Shown: piece after piece, positions 31,833-39,491 of the stretch | How the letters are laid out: each line of letters starts with the position of its first letter | How positions within the stretch are numbered: the stretch's first letter is position 1 | Source: a virus | Strand: one strand, 5' to 3' | IMG/VR virus record: IMGVR_UViG_3300048904_000453 | Span: 1-48,612 of that record | DNA: 48,612 bases | Made by a program: the position numbers and the translations under genes | Notes under the pieces: model-generated | Seen by the model: only the letters and a program-made list of their open reading frames with translations | Told to the model about the DNA's origin: nothing | The model's database searches: none

Positions 31833-32434
31833 GCTGCCTCTCTTTGCTTATTGAGCTCTCTGGTTTTCTGACGGTAATGCGCCGCCAGCTCCTGCAGTTC
31901 TTCCCTCGTCCACTTTCTCAGCTCGTGCGGGTCCATCAGGCGATCAAACGCAGCCTGACCGATTTTCTTAATCAGGTTTGGCGTGTAGTTTTCGATGTTG
32001 CCGGAGAGGTGCTGGTTACAAGGAACGCATTGCTTATGGCAGTTGGTTTCGTCGTAACGTGTGGCCGGTGATGCGCCGCGGGTGCGGTAATGGCCTGCGT
32101 CATATTTGCCCTCATGAAAACGCCCGCAGCTGATGCACGGCTCGGCGGTGTCACGGGTGCGGATATATTCGTTGAAGGCGGCTTGTGCTTGTTTGTGGAA
32201 GTGGCTGAGGGGTTGTAGTGCTAACTTGCGGACTTTGATACTGCGTCTTTCCTGCTGCGCTTTATCCTTTCGTCGTCGTTCCGCTTCCTGTATCGACTTC
32301 TGCCGGTCCTTTTCTCTTTTGGCTAATGCGATGACCGTTCCGCATTCCGGGCTGCACCAAGTTTGATTCTGAAAGGCTGGATGGAACCATTCGCGGCAGT
32401 CTGGGTTTTTACATCGCCTTCTGACTTTCCTCAT
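31829..32434 (-). CDS. ninG: NinG recombination protein (Rap-like)
   Basis: Encodes 201 residues. The N-terminal Cys motif (RRRCKNPDCREWFHPAF, WCSPECG) and the C-terminal HNH-like zinc region (EPCISCGRFHEGKYDAGHYRTRG, HKQCVPCNQHLSGN) match NinG/Rap, a Holliday-junction endonuclease that helps focus phage recombination. The length is near lambda NinG (204). Ribosome site GGAGGAAGCG precedes the ATG. Confidence 0.94.
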   Translation of the reverse strand: MRKVRRRCKNPDCREWFHPAFQNQTWCSPECGTVIALAKREKDRQKSIQEAERRRKDKAQQERRSIKVRKLALQPLSHFHKQAQAAFNEYIRTRDTAEPCISCGRFHEGKYDAGHYRTRGASPATRYDETNCHKQCVPCNQHLSGNIENYTPNLIKKIGQAAFDRLMDPHELRKWTREELQELAAHYRQKTRELNKQREAA

Positions 32435-32600
32435 CGCTTCCTCCGCACATCCTGAAATTCGGGTCGCTCATTAGCTCCACCTCGCAAGCGCTGCAGCAAT
32501 AGGTCTCGCAATCGGCCAGGGTAATGGCGCAGAACACGCACACCAAAGCAGATAGCTCGCCAGCGCCAGTAGGCGGATTTGATGGGGTTGTTTTGTTCAT
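32409..32600 (-). CDS. Small Cys-rich protein, overlapping frame
   Basis: Encodes 63 residues from ATG 32600, with GGGAGGAGT just before it. Cys residues occur as CVFC, CETYCCSAC and C in the tail, suggesting a zinc site. The last 26 bases overlap the start of ninG and supply its ribosome site. About 170 bases overlap a 91-codon gene in another frame, so the two may be real overlapping genes, or only one may be functional over its whole length. Confidence 0.55.
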   Translation of the reverse strand: MNKTTPSNPPTGAGELSALVCVFCAITLADCETYCCSACEVELMSDPNFRMCGGSDEESQKAM

Positions 32601-32706
32601 ACTCCTCCCACTTGAGGTCTGTTTCGCAAGATTCGCATGCGACTGAGTACCAGTGCTTATCTTCACTGGTTAGGATGGTGTGGCAGCGGTGGCAGCGTTT
32701 TCTCAT
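32431..32706 (-). CDS. Zinc-ribbon-like small protein with overlapping tail
   Basis: Encodes 91 residues. The first 40 residues have two Cys/His pairs (RCHRCHTIL and ACESCETDL), which strongly suggests a zinc ribbon. The C-terminal half is Arg/Trp-rich and lies opposite in frame to the 63-codon gene, so it may be unconstrained. The start overlaps the previous gene stop (ATGA). Confidence 0.6.
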   Translation of the reverse strand: MRKRCHRCHTILTSEDKHWYSVACESCETDLKWEEYEQNNPIKSAYWRWRAICFGVRVLRHYPGRLRDLLLQRLRGGANERPEFQDVRRKR

Positions 32707-32873
32707 CGCGTGAACCTAACTCTGTTAGCCACAGATTGGCGCAGCCCTTCCAGATAGCTGAAAGTGGTTACTTGGGATTCGGTGGGTTGTGGCTGGCGTT
32801 TATTGCGGGGTGATTTGGTGTCGTAGATGGCGTGGTTTTCGTAGCGCTCCCAGATGGATTTTCGTCTCTTCAT
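32703..32873 (-). CDS. Small protein in nin-like cluster
   Basis: Encodes 56 residues (MKRRKSIWERYENHAIYDTK at the start, ending NRVRFTR). Both ends overlap neighbours by four bases (ATGA), and it fills the only gap in an otherwise continuous operon. Basic and helical in the C-terminal half. No family recognised. The double coupling makes it likely to be real. Confidence 0.65.
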   Translation of the reverse strand: MKRRKSIWERYENHAIYDTKSPRNKRQPQPTESQVTTFSYLEGLRQSVANRVRFTR

Positions 32874-33076
32874 CTCACCCTTCTCCTGCTATCAGTAGCG
32901 TTGTGCCTGATTTGTGAAAGCATGGCTGGCGTTTTCTTCAGGCCAAGGAATGTCGCCTTCGAGTTGATTGCCTGCTGGCTTTTGCCGAGCAGTTCGACAA
33001 GTAAATCGGTGGGTGATGAGGGGTATTCATTGCAGAGGATTTCGATTTCCTCTCGACTCCAGTGGCGTTTAGGCAT
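32870..33076 (-). CDS. Small helix-turn-helix (SANT/Myb-like) protein
   Basis: Encodes 68 residues. HWSREEIEILCNEYPSSPTD and LLGKSQQAINSKATFLGLKK look like the helix pattern of Myb/SANT-like or GcrA-type DNA-binding domains. The C-terminus is Arg-rich. It overlaps ninB by eight bases and the next small gene by four. It probably binds DNA; the target is unknown. Confidence 0.7.
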   Translation of the reverse strand: MPKRHWSREEIEILCNEYPSSPTDLLVELLGKSQQAINSKATFLGLKKTPAMLSQIRHNATDSRRRVR

Positions 33077-33527
33077 TTTGTTTTTCCTTCAGCTTTTGGT
33101 ATTCGCTGTCGTGCGGGATTGTCAGCGCCAGGCCGAACTGCGCGCACCACCGCTCAACCTGATTCAGAAAGAAATGCATCTCTCCTGTATCAAGGTTGGA
33201 TGTGTGCCGGGGTTCGTAGGTGGTGACCTTCTCGCCGGTAACGAAGTCGGTGTAGGTGATTTCTTCGCATCCAAGATAGGTGCGCTTGAGGTTTCGCTTT
33301 ACCCATTCAGGCGTGGCGTCGGCACGGCCGGACTTGATCAGATAGGCGCTGATTTCGGCGTACCACATATGGGATAAGGAGTTCTGGTTGATACTTCGTT
33401 TTTCTTTCCACGGCTTGAGGGTGAGCCGGTAACATTCGCCAGATTCGAGCAGAGGAAGAAGCTGTTGCCCGATGGCGCTGAAGTTCGATTTATGCAACCG
33501 AACCCCATTTTTAGAGATATCGGTCAT
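33069..33527 (-). CDS. ninB: NinB recombination protein (Orf homolog)
   Basis: Encodes 152 residues. The segments LTLKPWKEKRSINQNSLSHM, EWVKRNLKRTYLGCEEI and PRHTSNLDTGEMHFFLNQVE are signature NinB/Orf sequence. In lambda, NinB binds single-stranded DNA and SSB and helps load annealases, replacing host RecFOR. It would work with the ERF and SSB of this phage. A noncoding stretch of about 55 bases follows upstream of its start. Confidence 0.93.
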   Translation of the reverse strand: MTDISKNGVRLHKSNFSAIGQQLLPLLESGECYRLTLKPWKEKRSINQNSLSHMWYAEISAYLIKSGRADATPEWVKRNLKRTYLGCEEITYTDFVTGEKVTTYEPRHTSNLDTGEMHFFLNQVERWCAQFGLALTIPHDSEYQKLKEKQNA

Positions 33528-33582
33528 GTGATTTATTATGTTTATATTTAAGCGGTGCTTATTTCCCTGGTGTCGTTCCTAG

Positions 33583-33720
33583 TTACTTATTCGGATACGG
33601 CCAGGAATGATCTATGCCCGCAGATGAAAGAATTCCGGTAACGGCCAGATAAGCCAAAACCAGCGCGAATATAACAATTGCTGATATTTCAAGTGTTTTA
33701 AAGAAATGATGCTTAGCCAT
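33583..33720 (-). CDS. Single-pass membrane microprotein
   Basis: Encodes 45 residues. A basic start (AKHHFFKTLE) is followed by one membrane helix (ISAIVIFALVLAYLAVTGIL) and a short tail. A GAGGG ribosome site lies 6 bases upstream. It sits alone between ninB and the next small gene. Its role may be inner-membrane, such as lysis or exclusion, but nothing shows which. The region 33721-33872 upstream holds no supported gene, only an AT-rich stretch. Confidence 0.55.
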   Translation of the reverse strand: MAKHHFFKTLEISAIVIFALVLAYLAVTGILSSAGIDHSWPYPNK

Positions 33721-33872
33721 AAATATCCCTCTTCAGTTTGTGTGTATTGAACTCTCCATCTGAAAATAAGATGTTACCGGTAAAGCGCAAGTTAAATTCA
33801 CACCATGAAACATAAAGCAGAACTTATTGATTTTTTGCGGTGCGAAAATACAACTTCCAGGATTAACAGCAA

Positions 33873-33983
33873 TCAGCGCCCCTGGTTTGGTCGTTGATGC
33901 TCGACTTTTGCTGCCGGTTTGCTCTCACCAAATACGCGCTTAATCAGCTCAGCGCGGGTCAGTCCGTGAATTACCTGTGTCAT
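33873..33983 (-). CDS. Microprotein coupled to upstream small gene
   Basis: Encodes 36 residues ([20 protein letters not shown] at the start). The ATG overlaps the stop of the upstream gene as ATGA, and AGAGGG lies 8 bases before it. Helical and basic at the C-terminus. No family recognised. Confidence 0.55.
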   Translation of the reverse strand: MTQVIHGLTRAELIKRVFGESKPAAKVEHQRPNQGR

Positions 33984-34174
33984 GATGCAGCCCTCTTGCC
34001 AGAGAAAAGCTTGCCGGATGCAAACAGCAGTGCGAGGTGAACGTGCGATGCTGCGCTACGCATGTGCAGCTCTTCAAGATTTTCGAGATCGATGATTACC
34101 GGGCCACGGTGATTGGGGTGATCGGCAACGTAATACGATGCGATTACGTGTGAGTCTTCATAGGTTAAATTCAT
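33980..34174 (-). CDS. Small protein after helicase gene
   Basis: Encodes 64 residues ([20 protein letters not shown] in the middle). The ATG overlaps the helicase stop (ATGA), and the stop overlaps the next 36-codon gene. The C-terminus is basic. Unknown function; translation coupling argues that it is real. Confidence 0.65.
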   Translation of the reverse strand: MNLTYEDSHVIASYYVADHPNHRGPVIIDLENLEELHMRSAASHVHLALLFASGKLFSGKRAAS

Positions 34175-35562
34175 ACGTCAGCCCCTTTGTTGTAGCGGCG
34201 TGATTGCTGTTGAGGTTGCTCAGGCTTGGCGCGGCACAATCTGGCGGCCTCTTCCTGATCGGTTGGCTGGAAATGACCGTTGTTGAAAGCTTGATAGACC
34301 GTGCCGAGTTGACCGAAGCGGTTCTTGGTGACGATGATTTCTGCCAGTTTTGCAGCCGGTGATTCTTCGTCGTAAACGGCTTCGCGGTAGAGCATGATGA
34401 TGCTGTCGGCGTCCTGCTCAATGCTTCCTGAGTCACGTAGGTCTGCGTTTGTCGGGCGGCGCTGACCTTTCGGGCGCTTCTCAACGTCACGCGATAACTG
34501 ACTCAGTGACATGACAGGCGTCTTCAGGTCTTTCGCCATGCGCTTCAGGCTTCCGGATATGTGCGCGATAGCGAGATCGTTGCGATCTGCCTTTGGCTTA
34601 TCAATCAGCCCAAGGTAGTCGACAAGGATGAGAGACAGCGCCGGATGGTTGCGCTTGTGGCGTTCTGCAATGGCCCGGATTTGCTCAACGTTCATCTTGC
34701 TGGCATCGACAATCCACACATCCAGATCCAGAAGTCGCTTCATGCCCAGCGTAACTTTCGCCCAGCCTTCGTCGTCCATCTTCGCCGGGTTACGAAGCGA
34801 CGATACGGGAAGGTTTCCAGCGCCTGCCAACTGGCGTTCGATAATCTGGTTAGCGTCCATCTCCATGCTGAAAATCAGCACGCCGCGATTATCCTTGCTG
34901 CCGGGTAGCTGCTGCCGGCCAACACCTTCCGCCACTGTGAGTGCAAATTCCGTTTTACCCATGCCCGGACGTGCCGCGACGATCACCAAGTCAACCGGGT
35001 TGATGCCGCCAGTAATCTGGTCAAGCTCTGGAATGCCGGTTTTCAGCGTGTCGGACTCTTCACCCTGTCTAACGCGCTTCTCCAGCAGCTCCTGATAACC
35101 GTCGAGAACGTCACGGATATGCATTGGCCTGATTTCATCACCGGGGCGGTCAATGTCGGTCAGCGATGCCATGAACTGATTAATGGCGTTGAGCGCTAAT
35201 TCATGATTGCCTGCCGAAGTAATCTCACGTTTGCCAGCGTCCATCAGTTCGGTAAACCGGCGCACCTTGTGATAGTCAGCCACAACGCGTGCGTAGCCTT
35301 TCAGATTTGCTGCTGATGGGCATTTACGCGTGGTTTCCATGATGTGAGCGACGTAGTCATTACCCATGGCTTCCGCAATCATCATGCCGTCAATCAGGCC
35401 TCGCTGTTTCGCCTGACGCTTAATCTCGCCAAATGCGCGGCGGTACAGATCAACGCTGAATGCGCTGTCGTCCAGCGTGGCGATCACGTCACTCGCATCA
35501 GGTGTGTATCCGCCAATCAGCAAGCCGCCGATCACACTGGCTTCGATATCGGTGTTAATCAC
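34171..35562 (-). CDS. DnaB-like replicative helicase (P22 gp12 type)
   Basis: Encodes 463 residues. An N-terminal DnaB-like helical domain ([19 protein letters not shown]) is followed by a RecA-type ATPase with Walker A at about 197-204 ([10 protein letters not shown]), Walker B ([12 protein letters not shown]) and the [14 protein letters not shown] segment near the C-terminus. The phage brings its own helicase instead of a lambda P-type loader, as in P22. It overlaps O by four bases. It would be recruited by O at the origin inside the O gene. Confidence 0.95.
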   Translation of the reverse strand: MINTDIEASVIGGLLIGGYTPDASDVIATLDDSAFSVDLYRRAFGEIKRQAKQRGLIDGMMIAEAMGNDYVAHIMETTRKCPSAANLKGYARVVADYHKVRRFTELMDAGKREITSAGNHELALNAINQFMASLTDIDRPGDEIRPMHIRDVLDGYQELLEKRVRQGEESDTLKTGIPELDQITGGINPVDLVIVAARPGMGKTEFALTVAEGVGRQQLPGSKDNRGVLIFSMEMDANQIIERQLAGAGNLPVSSLRNPAKMDDEGWAKVTLGMKRLLDLDVWIVDASKMNVEQIRAIAERHKRNHPALSLILVDYLGLIDKPKADRNDLAIAHISGSLKRMAKDLKTPVMSLSQLSRDVEKRPKGQRRPTNADLRDSGSIEQDADSIIMLYREAVYDEESPAAKLAEIIVTKNRFGQLGTVYQAFNNGHFQPTDQEEAARLCRAKPEQPQQQSRRYNKGADV

Positions 35563-36605
35563 AATGACCCCTCCTTGACCTTACGCAGCGTCTCCGGCTT
35601 CATCAGCGTGTCGAAGTTCGCACACCAACCCGTTCCGTCCGGCCCACCGAAGTAGAAATCTCGCGCGCTGCCGATGAATGCTTTGAAATAATTCCTGAAT
35701 CCATCCACGTTTTTCTTGGCCAGTACAGTAACCAGCTCACGGATGGCGATTTCACGATCTCGATACAACTCAGCAGGAGGCATGCGCCCGTCAGTCACTT
35801 CGTTGTAGGCATCGATCACCGACTGGCAATCGATATCCACGCTCTCGCGCTGCCACTTCTCGGCATCTGACAGGTAACCGTCAAACCGCTTAACACGGCA
35901 GATGTTCTCCGGCTTAGGCAAGGTTTTGTCTTTCGGCTTCCACACGGTTAGCGCCCAGCGCGTCACAAGACAAACATCCTGCAGCGTGTAGGCTTTGCGT
36001 GAAGTGGTGGCGGTCATCAGGCGAAGGTAAGGCTCGGCAGAACGACATGATGCGCTGGCTAGCTGGTTGTAATAATCAACCGCTTTCTGCGCCTCTTCCA
36101 GATCGCCCCCTTGGGGGGTAAGGGGGGTGTTATCTTTTATATTTTGAATAATATCTTTTGTGTGTTCCGTTTTGGTAACACTCTGAGTTACCGCTTTGGG
36201 AACATTTATTGTTCCCGACTTGGTAACAATGTTATCTATTTGGGAACAGGTAGGTATTTGCCAATCAGATATGTTTTTGTTTGGCCCGATTTTGCTTCCT
36301 TCTTTCAACAAAACTTTCATAGCGATCAGTTCGTTCTTGGCAATGTTTGCCTTGGGTCTACTGATGCGGCACAGCTCTGCTAACTGACTATCTGCAATGC
36401 GATCCATCTTCTTTTTGAAACCGTATGTCTTACGACAAACAGCGTGTGCCACCTTGGCCTGATTGCGCGTCAGATTAGCCCCGATCAGCTCCTCGTAAAG
36501 CTCCATTGCCAACATGATGAACCCGTCATCAATATCAGCCACACGTTGCTCCACTGCCCTCAATTTGGGCCTTAAGGGTGAGACGTTGTCATAAGCGAGG
36601 TTCAT
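35559..36605 (-). CDS. O: Replication initiator O-like protein
   Basis: Encodes 348 residues. The N-terminal winged-helix domain ([60 protein letters not shown]) matches lambda-type O proteins and should bind the iterons. The centre encodes a linker that overlaps the iterons and AT-rich origin (36126-36248). The C-terminal part is helicase-recruiting by analogy. A GAGGGG site lies 8 bases before the ATG. Confidence 0.92.
   Translation of the reverse strand: MNLAYDNVSPLRPKLRAVEQRVADIDDGFIMLAMELYEELIGANLTRNQAKVAHAVCRKTYGFKKKMDRIADSQLAELCRISRPKANIAKNELIAMKVLLKEGSKIGPNKNISDWQIPTCSQIDNIVTKSGTINVPKAVTQSVTKTEHTKDIIQNIKDNTPLTPQGGDLEEAQKAVDYYNQLASASCRSAEPYLRLMTATTSRKAYTLQDVCLVTRWALTVWKPKDKTLPKPENICRVKRFDGYLSDAEKWQRESVDIDCQSVIDAYNEVTDGRMPPAELYRDREIAIRELVTVLAKKNVDGFRNYFKAFIGSARDFYFGGPDGTGWCANFDTLMKPETLRKVKEGSL
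36126..36248. other. Replication origin: four iterons plus AT-rich element
   Basis: Four imperfect inverted-repeat iterons of the form GTTnCCGnnTTGGnAACA lie at 36164-36180, 36187-36204, 36211-36228 and 36231-36248, spaced about 20-24 bases. Directly beside them (36126-36160) is an AT-rich stretch suited to unwinding. The placement inside the O gene is as in lambda. Confidence 0.75.
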
Positions 36606-36607
36606 TT

Positions 36608-37438
36608 CTAATCCCCTCGCTGGTCGGCATACTGAGCATATTCAGCCAGTATCAAGTTAATTTCAGCAGCGGTTACCGGAGCTAACGTAAGGATGTCGCC
36701 ATGAGGGTTTTCTTCATGGCACACAATTTCCGCGGTTTTTAAAAGCTCGACCAGGCGACGCGCGCGAGTTGCGCTGAACTGCGGCATAGCAGCGCTGCGT
36801 GACAGCTTGGTTTTGCCAGCAGCCTTCACCTTAGCCATCTGCTCAAGCGCAACAGCGCCAGCTTTCGGCCCATGCTCGCGTGAGAGCGCCACTGCTGTTG
36901 TAGCCGCCACGGCGCCAGTCTTGACCATCTCGATCAGCTCATCGCCGCAGGTAAGCAGCTGGAGATGGTGATCGACATCTGAAGGAGAACGCTTAACTCG
37001 CTTGGCGATCTCAGCCGGTTCCCATCCCTGATTAGCCAAGCGCTGATATGCCGCCGCGCGTTCCAGTGAGGTTAGCGGCTTGCCCTGACTACTGGTAACC
37101 ATGAAGGCAATGCGATCGGCTTCAGTACCGGAAAAATCCTTGCACTCAAGGCGCGGGATTTCGGTACCGGATTCAGTCGCCAGCAACGCACCGTGATAGC
37201 GATGGTGACCGTCGATTATCTTGATGCCTTTGTCGGTCACCTGAACCGCCAGAGGCGGCACAAATTCACCGGCGATGTAAGCGTCGCGGAATTCTTCAAT
37301 GTGCGCCTGGTCGATTTCACGCACGTTGTAACCCGGCTCGATATACAGCTCAGACAGCGGCACCAGGAACGTTTTCTTGGCTGACATTTCGGTGCCGTTT
37401 TTCTCTTTGGCCTTGTAAAGCGAAAGTAAACTACTCAT
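36608..37438 (-). CDS. ParB/Spo0J-like DNA-binding protein
   Basis: Encodes 276 residues. The ParB N-terminal nuclease-like domain is visible as YNVREIDQAHIEEFRDAYI and KIIDGHHRYHGALLAT, followed by a helix-turn-helix (EPAEIAKRVKRSPSDVDHHL). The C-terminal part is helical. No parA partner or parS site is visible, so partition is unlikely; a regulatory or replication role between cII and O is inferred. A strong AGGAG site precedes ATG 37438. Confidence 0.8.
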   Translation of the reverse strand: MSSLLSLYKAKEKNGTEMSAKKTFLVPLSELYIEPGYNVREIDQAHIEEFRDAYIAGEFVPPLAVQVTDKGIKIIDGHHRYHGALLATESGTEIPRLECKDFSGTEADRIAFMVTSSQGKPLTSLERAAAYQRLANQGWEPAEIAKRVKRSPSDVDHHLQLLTCGDELIEMVKTGAVAATTAVALSREHGPKAGAVALEQMAKVKAAGKTKLSRSAAMPQFSATRARRLVELLKTAEIVCHEENPHGDILTLAPVTAAEINLILAEYAQYADQRGD

Positions 37439-37474
37439 AATTACTCCTGTATGTTGATCCAGTTAATCCATACA

Positions 37475-37756
37475 TCAGGCGTCGAATGTTCCAGCATTCG
37501 GCGCTTTTTCTTTGGCGCTTATCGCCTCTATCGTTTCCTGCACTAACCGGCCCATCGGGCTAACTTCCCAAGCCATGCGAGCCGTACAAATCACAGCCGC
37601 AATAAAGCGCCAGTCAGCTCGGCTAATCTTCGTCTCATGGCACCCAACGCCTTTAGCGAACTCTCGCCCGGTCATTTGAGACACAGCCAGTAGAAGATCT
37701 GTTTGAGTGCGGTTAATCTCGCTCTCTGTTGGTTTGCTGTAGTTTGCTGATTCCAT
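37475..37756 (-). CDS. cII: CII-like transcription activator
   Basis: Encodes 93 residues from ATG 37756, with AAGGA about 10 bases upstream. A longer in-frame start lacks a site. The helix-turn-helix region (TGREFAKGVGCHETKISRAD) and length agree with CII. In lambda, CII activates repressor and integrase synthesis and is degraded by FtsH. It follows cro and nutR in the PR operon. Confidence 0.85.
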   Translation of the reverse strand: MESANYSKPTESEINRTQTDLLLAVSQMTGREFAKGVGCHETKISRADWRFIAAVICTARMAWEVSPMGRLVQETIEAISAKEKAPNAGTFDA

Positions 37757-37819
37757 TGCGTAATATTCCTTTGTTGAATTAGTTGCGTGACATTGCGGTG
37801 AGCAAGTCACTTGGGTTTT

Positions 37820-37858
37820 GCCCTGGTGTTCCGAGGGCGGTCAGATTGATAAAGAGCG
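37820..37858 (-). promoter_or_regulatory. nutR site (boxA, boxB)
   Basis: On the minus strand CGCTCTTTA (boxA, 37850-37858) is followed 11 bases later by GCCCT-loop-AGGGC (boxB, 37820-37838). It lies between cro and cII, as in lambda, and should bind N with NusA and NusB. Confidence 0.75.
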
Positions 37859-37865
37859 GTGCCGC

Positions 37866-38063
37866 TTATGCGGCTGCGTTTTTGCTGCTTGGGAATGGTC
37901 GGGTTTCTTCTGCAACAACCTGGCCATCAGGCAAGGTCGTGATAAATATCTTCCGGCCAACTCGTACTGCTTTGCTGATTGCCGTCTGGTGAACGCCGAT
38001 AATGTCGGCGGCTTTTGCCTGACCGTTCTCCTTGACGTAATCAGCGAGAGTGATCTTTTCCAT
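37866..38063 (-). CDS. cro: Cro repressor
   Basis: Encodes 65 residues closely similar in pattern to lambda Cro: ITLADYVKENGQAKAADIIG, GVHQTAISKAVRVGRKIFI, DGQVVAEETRPFPSSK. It binds the operators shared with CI and favours lytic growth by lowering early transcription. It is the first gene from PR. Good GGAGGAAA ribosome site. Confidence 0.95.
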   Translation of the reverse strand: MEKITLADYVKENGQAKAADIIGVHQTAISKAVRVGRKIFITTLPDGQVVAEETRPFPSSKNAAA

Positions 38064-38094
38064 CGGTTTCCTCCGCGTGATTACCGATGGAGTA

Positions 38095-38122
38095 ATAATA
38101 CTACGAGTATTAATTAAATCAA
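38095..38122 (-). promoter_or_regulatory. PR promoter
   Basis: On the minus strand TTGATT (38117-38122), 16 bases and TATTAT (38095-38100) drive cro. Operator 1 overlaps the -10 and operator 2 the -35. Confidence 0.75.
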
Positions 38123-38159
38123 TACCTACGGTATTTCATATTTTAATAACTGAGGTATT
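38097..38159. promoter_or_regulatory. OR operators (three 15-bp sites)
   Basis: Sites at 38097-38111, 38121-38135 and 38145-38159 share the palindrome AATAC-N5-GTATT (third half-site AATAA in the last one) at a regular 24-base spacing. They should bind CI and Cro. The same half-sites occur in OL. Confidence 0.9.
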
Positions 38160-38164
38160 AGAAT
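38136..38164 (+). promoter_or_regulatory. PRM promoter
   Basis: TAGAAT (38159-38164) ends 7 bases before the cI ATG, so the message may be leaderless, as in lambda. The -35 (TCATAT, 38136-38141) is poor, and operator 2 is adjacent, consistent with activation by CI. Confidence 0.5.
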
Positions 38165-38170
38165 CAGGGA

Positions 38171-38884
38171 ATGAAAAACACAAAGACGTTGACGCCGGAA
38201 CAGCTGGAAGACGCTAAGCGCCTCAAGGCTCTGTACGAGTCGAAGAAGAAAAGCCTGGGCATTACCCAGCAACATATCGCGGACGCTCTGGACATAACAC
38301 AGGGTGCCGTAGGTCATTACCTAAATGGCCGCAACGCGCTTAACTTAAGCGCAGCTTTAACTTTTTCTCGCTTACTCCAGGTTCCTGTTTCTGATTTCAG
38401 TCCATCGTTGGCAAAAGAAGTGGATGGAGCCTCTGCGCCCGCGCTCGATAAAAACGTGACCTACGCTGGACCATACGAACCAAAAGGAAGGTATCCTATG
38501 CTCAGTTGGGTCAGCGCAGGACAATGGGAAGAAGCAATGGAACCCTATTCGATCAGCGAGATAAATGAATGGTATGAATCTGATGTGCCGATTCAGGGCA
38601 CAGGATTCTGGCTGAAAGTCGAGGGCGATTCGATGACGGCACCGATCGGGCAAAGCATTCCCGAAGGCCACAGTGTGCTGGTTGATACCGGTAGAGAAGC
38701 AAAGAATGGATCGCTTGTCGTCGCCAAGCTAATTGATGCTAATGAAGCGACATTTAAGAAGCTCATCATCGACGGCGGGCAGCGCTACCTAAAAGGCCTT
38801 AATCCTGCATGGCCGATGACACCCATCAACGGTAACTGCCGCATCATTGGTGTTGTTGTTGAATCCAAAGTTAGATACGTGTAG
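38171..38884 (+). CDS. cI: CI repressor
   Basis: Encodes 237 residues. The N-terminal helix-turn-helix is GITQQHIADALDITQGAVGH (about 30-49), followed by a linker. The C-terminal S24 domain has the cleavage site Ala99-Gly100 (VTYAGPYE), catalytic Ser154 in EGDSMTAP and Lys196 in ATFKKL. The lengths agree with lambda CI (236). RecA-stimulated self-cleavage would induce the prophage. It is the first plus-strand gene of the immunity region and probably autoregulates from PRM. Confidence 0.96.
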   Translation: MKNTKTLTPEQLEDAKRLKALYESKKKSLGITQQHIADALDITQGAVGHYLNGRNALNLSAALTFSRLLQVPVSDFSPSLAKEVDGASAPALDKNVTYAGPYEPKGRYPMLSWVSAGQWEEAMEPYSISEINEWYESDVPIQGTGFWLKVEGDSMTAPIGQSIPEGHSVLVDTGREAKNGSLVVAKLIDANEATFKKLIIDGGQRYLKGLNPAWPMTPINGNCRIIGVVVESKVRYV

Positions 38885-38902
38885 CTACACCCCGCTTAAT
38901 CG

Positions 38903-38924
38903 AGCCGCTTAGAGCGGCTTTTTT
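38903..38924 (+). terminator. Intrinsic terminator after cI
   Basis: AGCCGCT, loop TAG, AGCGGCT and six T residues lie 19 bases after the cI stop, before OL. Confidence 0.85.
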
Positions 38925-38965
38925 ATTACCTGCAAAAAATAAATTCCTTTCACAATCATCATTTT

Positions 38966-39026
38966 AATACTTCTCATATTATTTTTAATACTCTGGGTAT
39001 TGCCATAAAATAATACCTAGAGTATT
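38966..39026. promoter_or_regulatory. OL operators (three 15-bp sites)
   Basis: Sites at 38966-38980, 38987-39001 and 39012-39026 repeat the OR pattern AATAC-N5-GTATT (the first has ATATT in the right half). The spacing of 21 and 25 bases is less regular. Together with OR these would allow DNA looping by CI octamers. Confidence 0.85.
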
Positions 39027-39028
39027 GT
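39000..39028 (+). promoter_or_regulatory. PL promoter
   Basis: TTGCCA (39000-39005), 17 bases and TATTGT (39023-39028). OL sites overlap both hexamers. It drives the N-to-torI operon. Confidence 0.75.
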
Positions 39029-39070
39029 TTATCCACAGCAGGACGCTGGCGAACAACGAAACGGATTTCA

Positions 39071-39105
39071 GCTCTTTAAAAATTTAGCCCTGTGAATACA
39101 CAGGC
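39071..39105 (+). promoter_or_regulatory. nutL site (boxA, boxB) in PL leader
   Basis: GCTCTTTA (boxA, 39071-39078) is followed by CCTGTG-AATA-CACAGG (39089-39104) as boxB-like hairpin, at the same spacing as lambda nutL. The remaining leader (39106-39236) is without genes; a CGGAA/TTCCG hairpin is visible at about 39182-39203. Confidence 0.65.
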
Positions 39106-39236
39106 CGAGGCTAGTGCTTCGGGCAAGAGATAGGTGGAGCTTACGCCAGTCAGGATGGTGGACCTGAGAAGCCTATGAAGTTCGGAAACGTCACGGGTTC
39201 CGGCTCTTGCACCCAAGCACTCATTGAGGAATACCC

Positions 39237-39491
39237 ATGAACAGAAATCAACGCCGTATGGCTGCGTACAACGCACGTAAAGCCACTGAACAGATCGAAC
39301 GTGACGGTTACACCAAAAGAATCGATCGGGCCTTCACGAAGCTCTCATTGGGCTGCACGACGAAGGTTGCCCGCGCCACATCCTCCCCTAGTCTGCGTGA
39401 TAAGCCGGAGGGGGGAGGGGTTTGTTTGCCGGATGTGGCTCAGTTCGCAGCTGGCTATCGGAAATCTAAAGACAACGTGACGGCGAGGTGA
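39237..39491 (+). CDS. N: N-like early antitermination protein
   Basis: Encodes 84 residues. The Arg-rich N-terminus (NRNQRRMAAYNARKATEQ) is like the boxB-binding motif of lambda and HK97-type N proteins. The end (GVCLPDVAQFAAGYRKSKDN, then VTAR) matches what I recall of related N-like proteins. It is the first gene downstream of PL and follows a nutL-like site. It should bind boxB RNA and modify RNA polymerase so that it reads through terminators later in both early operons. Confidence 0.75.
   Translation: MNRNQRRMAAYNARKATEQIERDGYTKRIDRAFTKLSLGCTTKVARATSSPSLRDKPEGGGVCLPDVAQFAAGYRKSKDNVTAR

Noticed and set aside
36126-36248. CRISPR-like array
   Set aside because: The four short repeats are palindromic iterons about 20-24 bases apart within the O gene, without unique spacers of CRISPR length. 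No other array was seen in the window.
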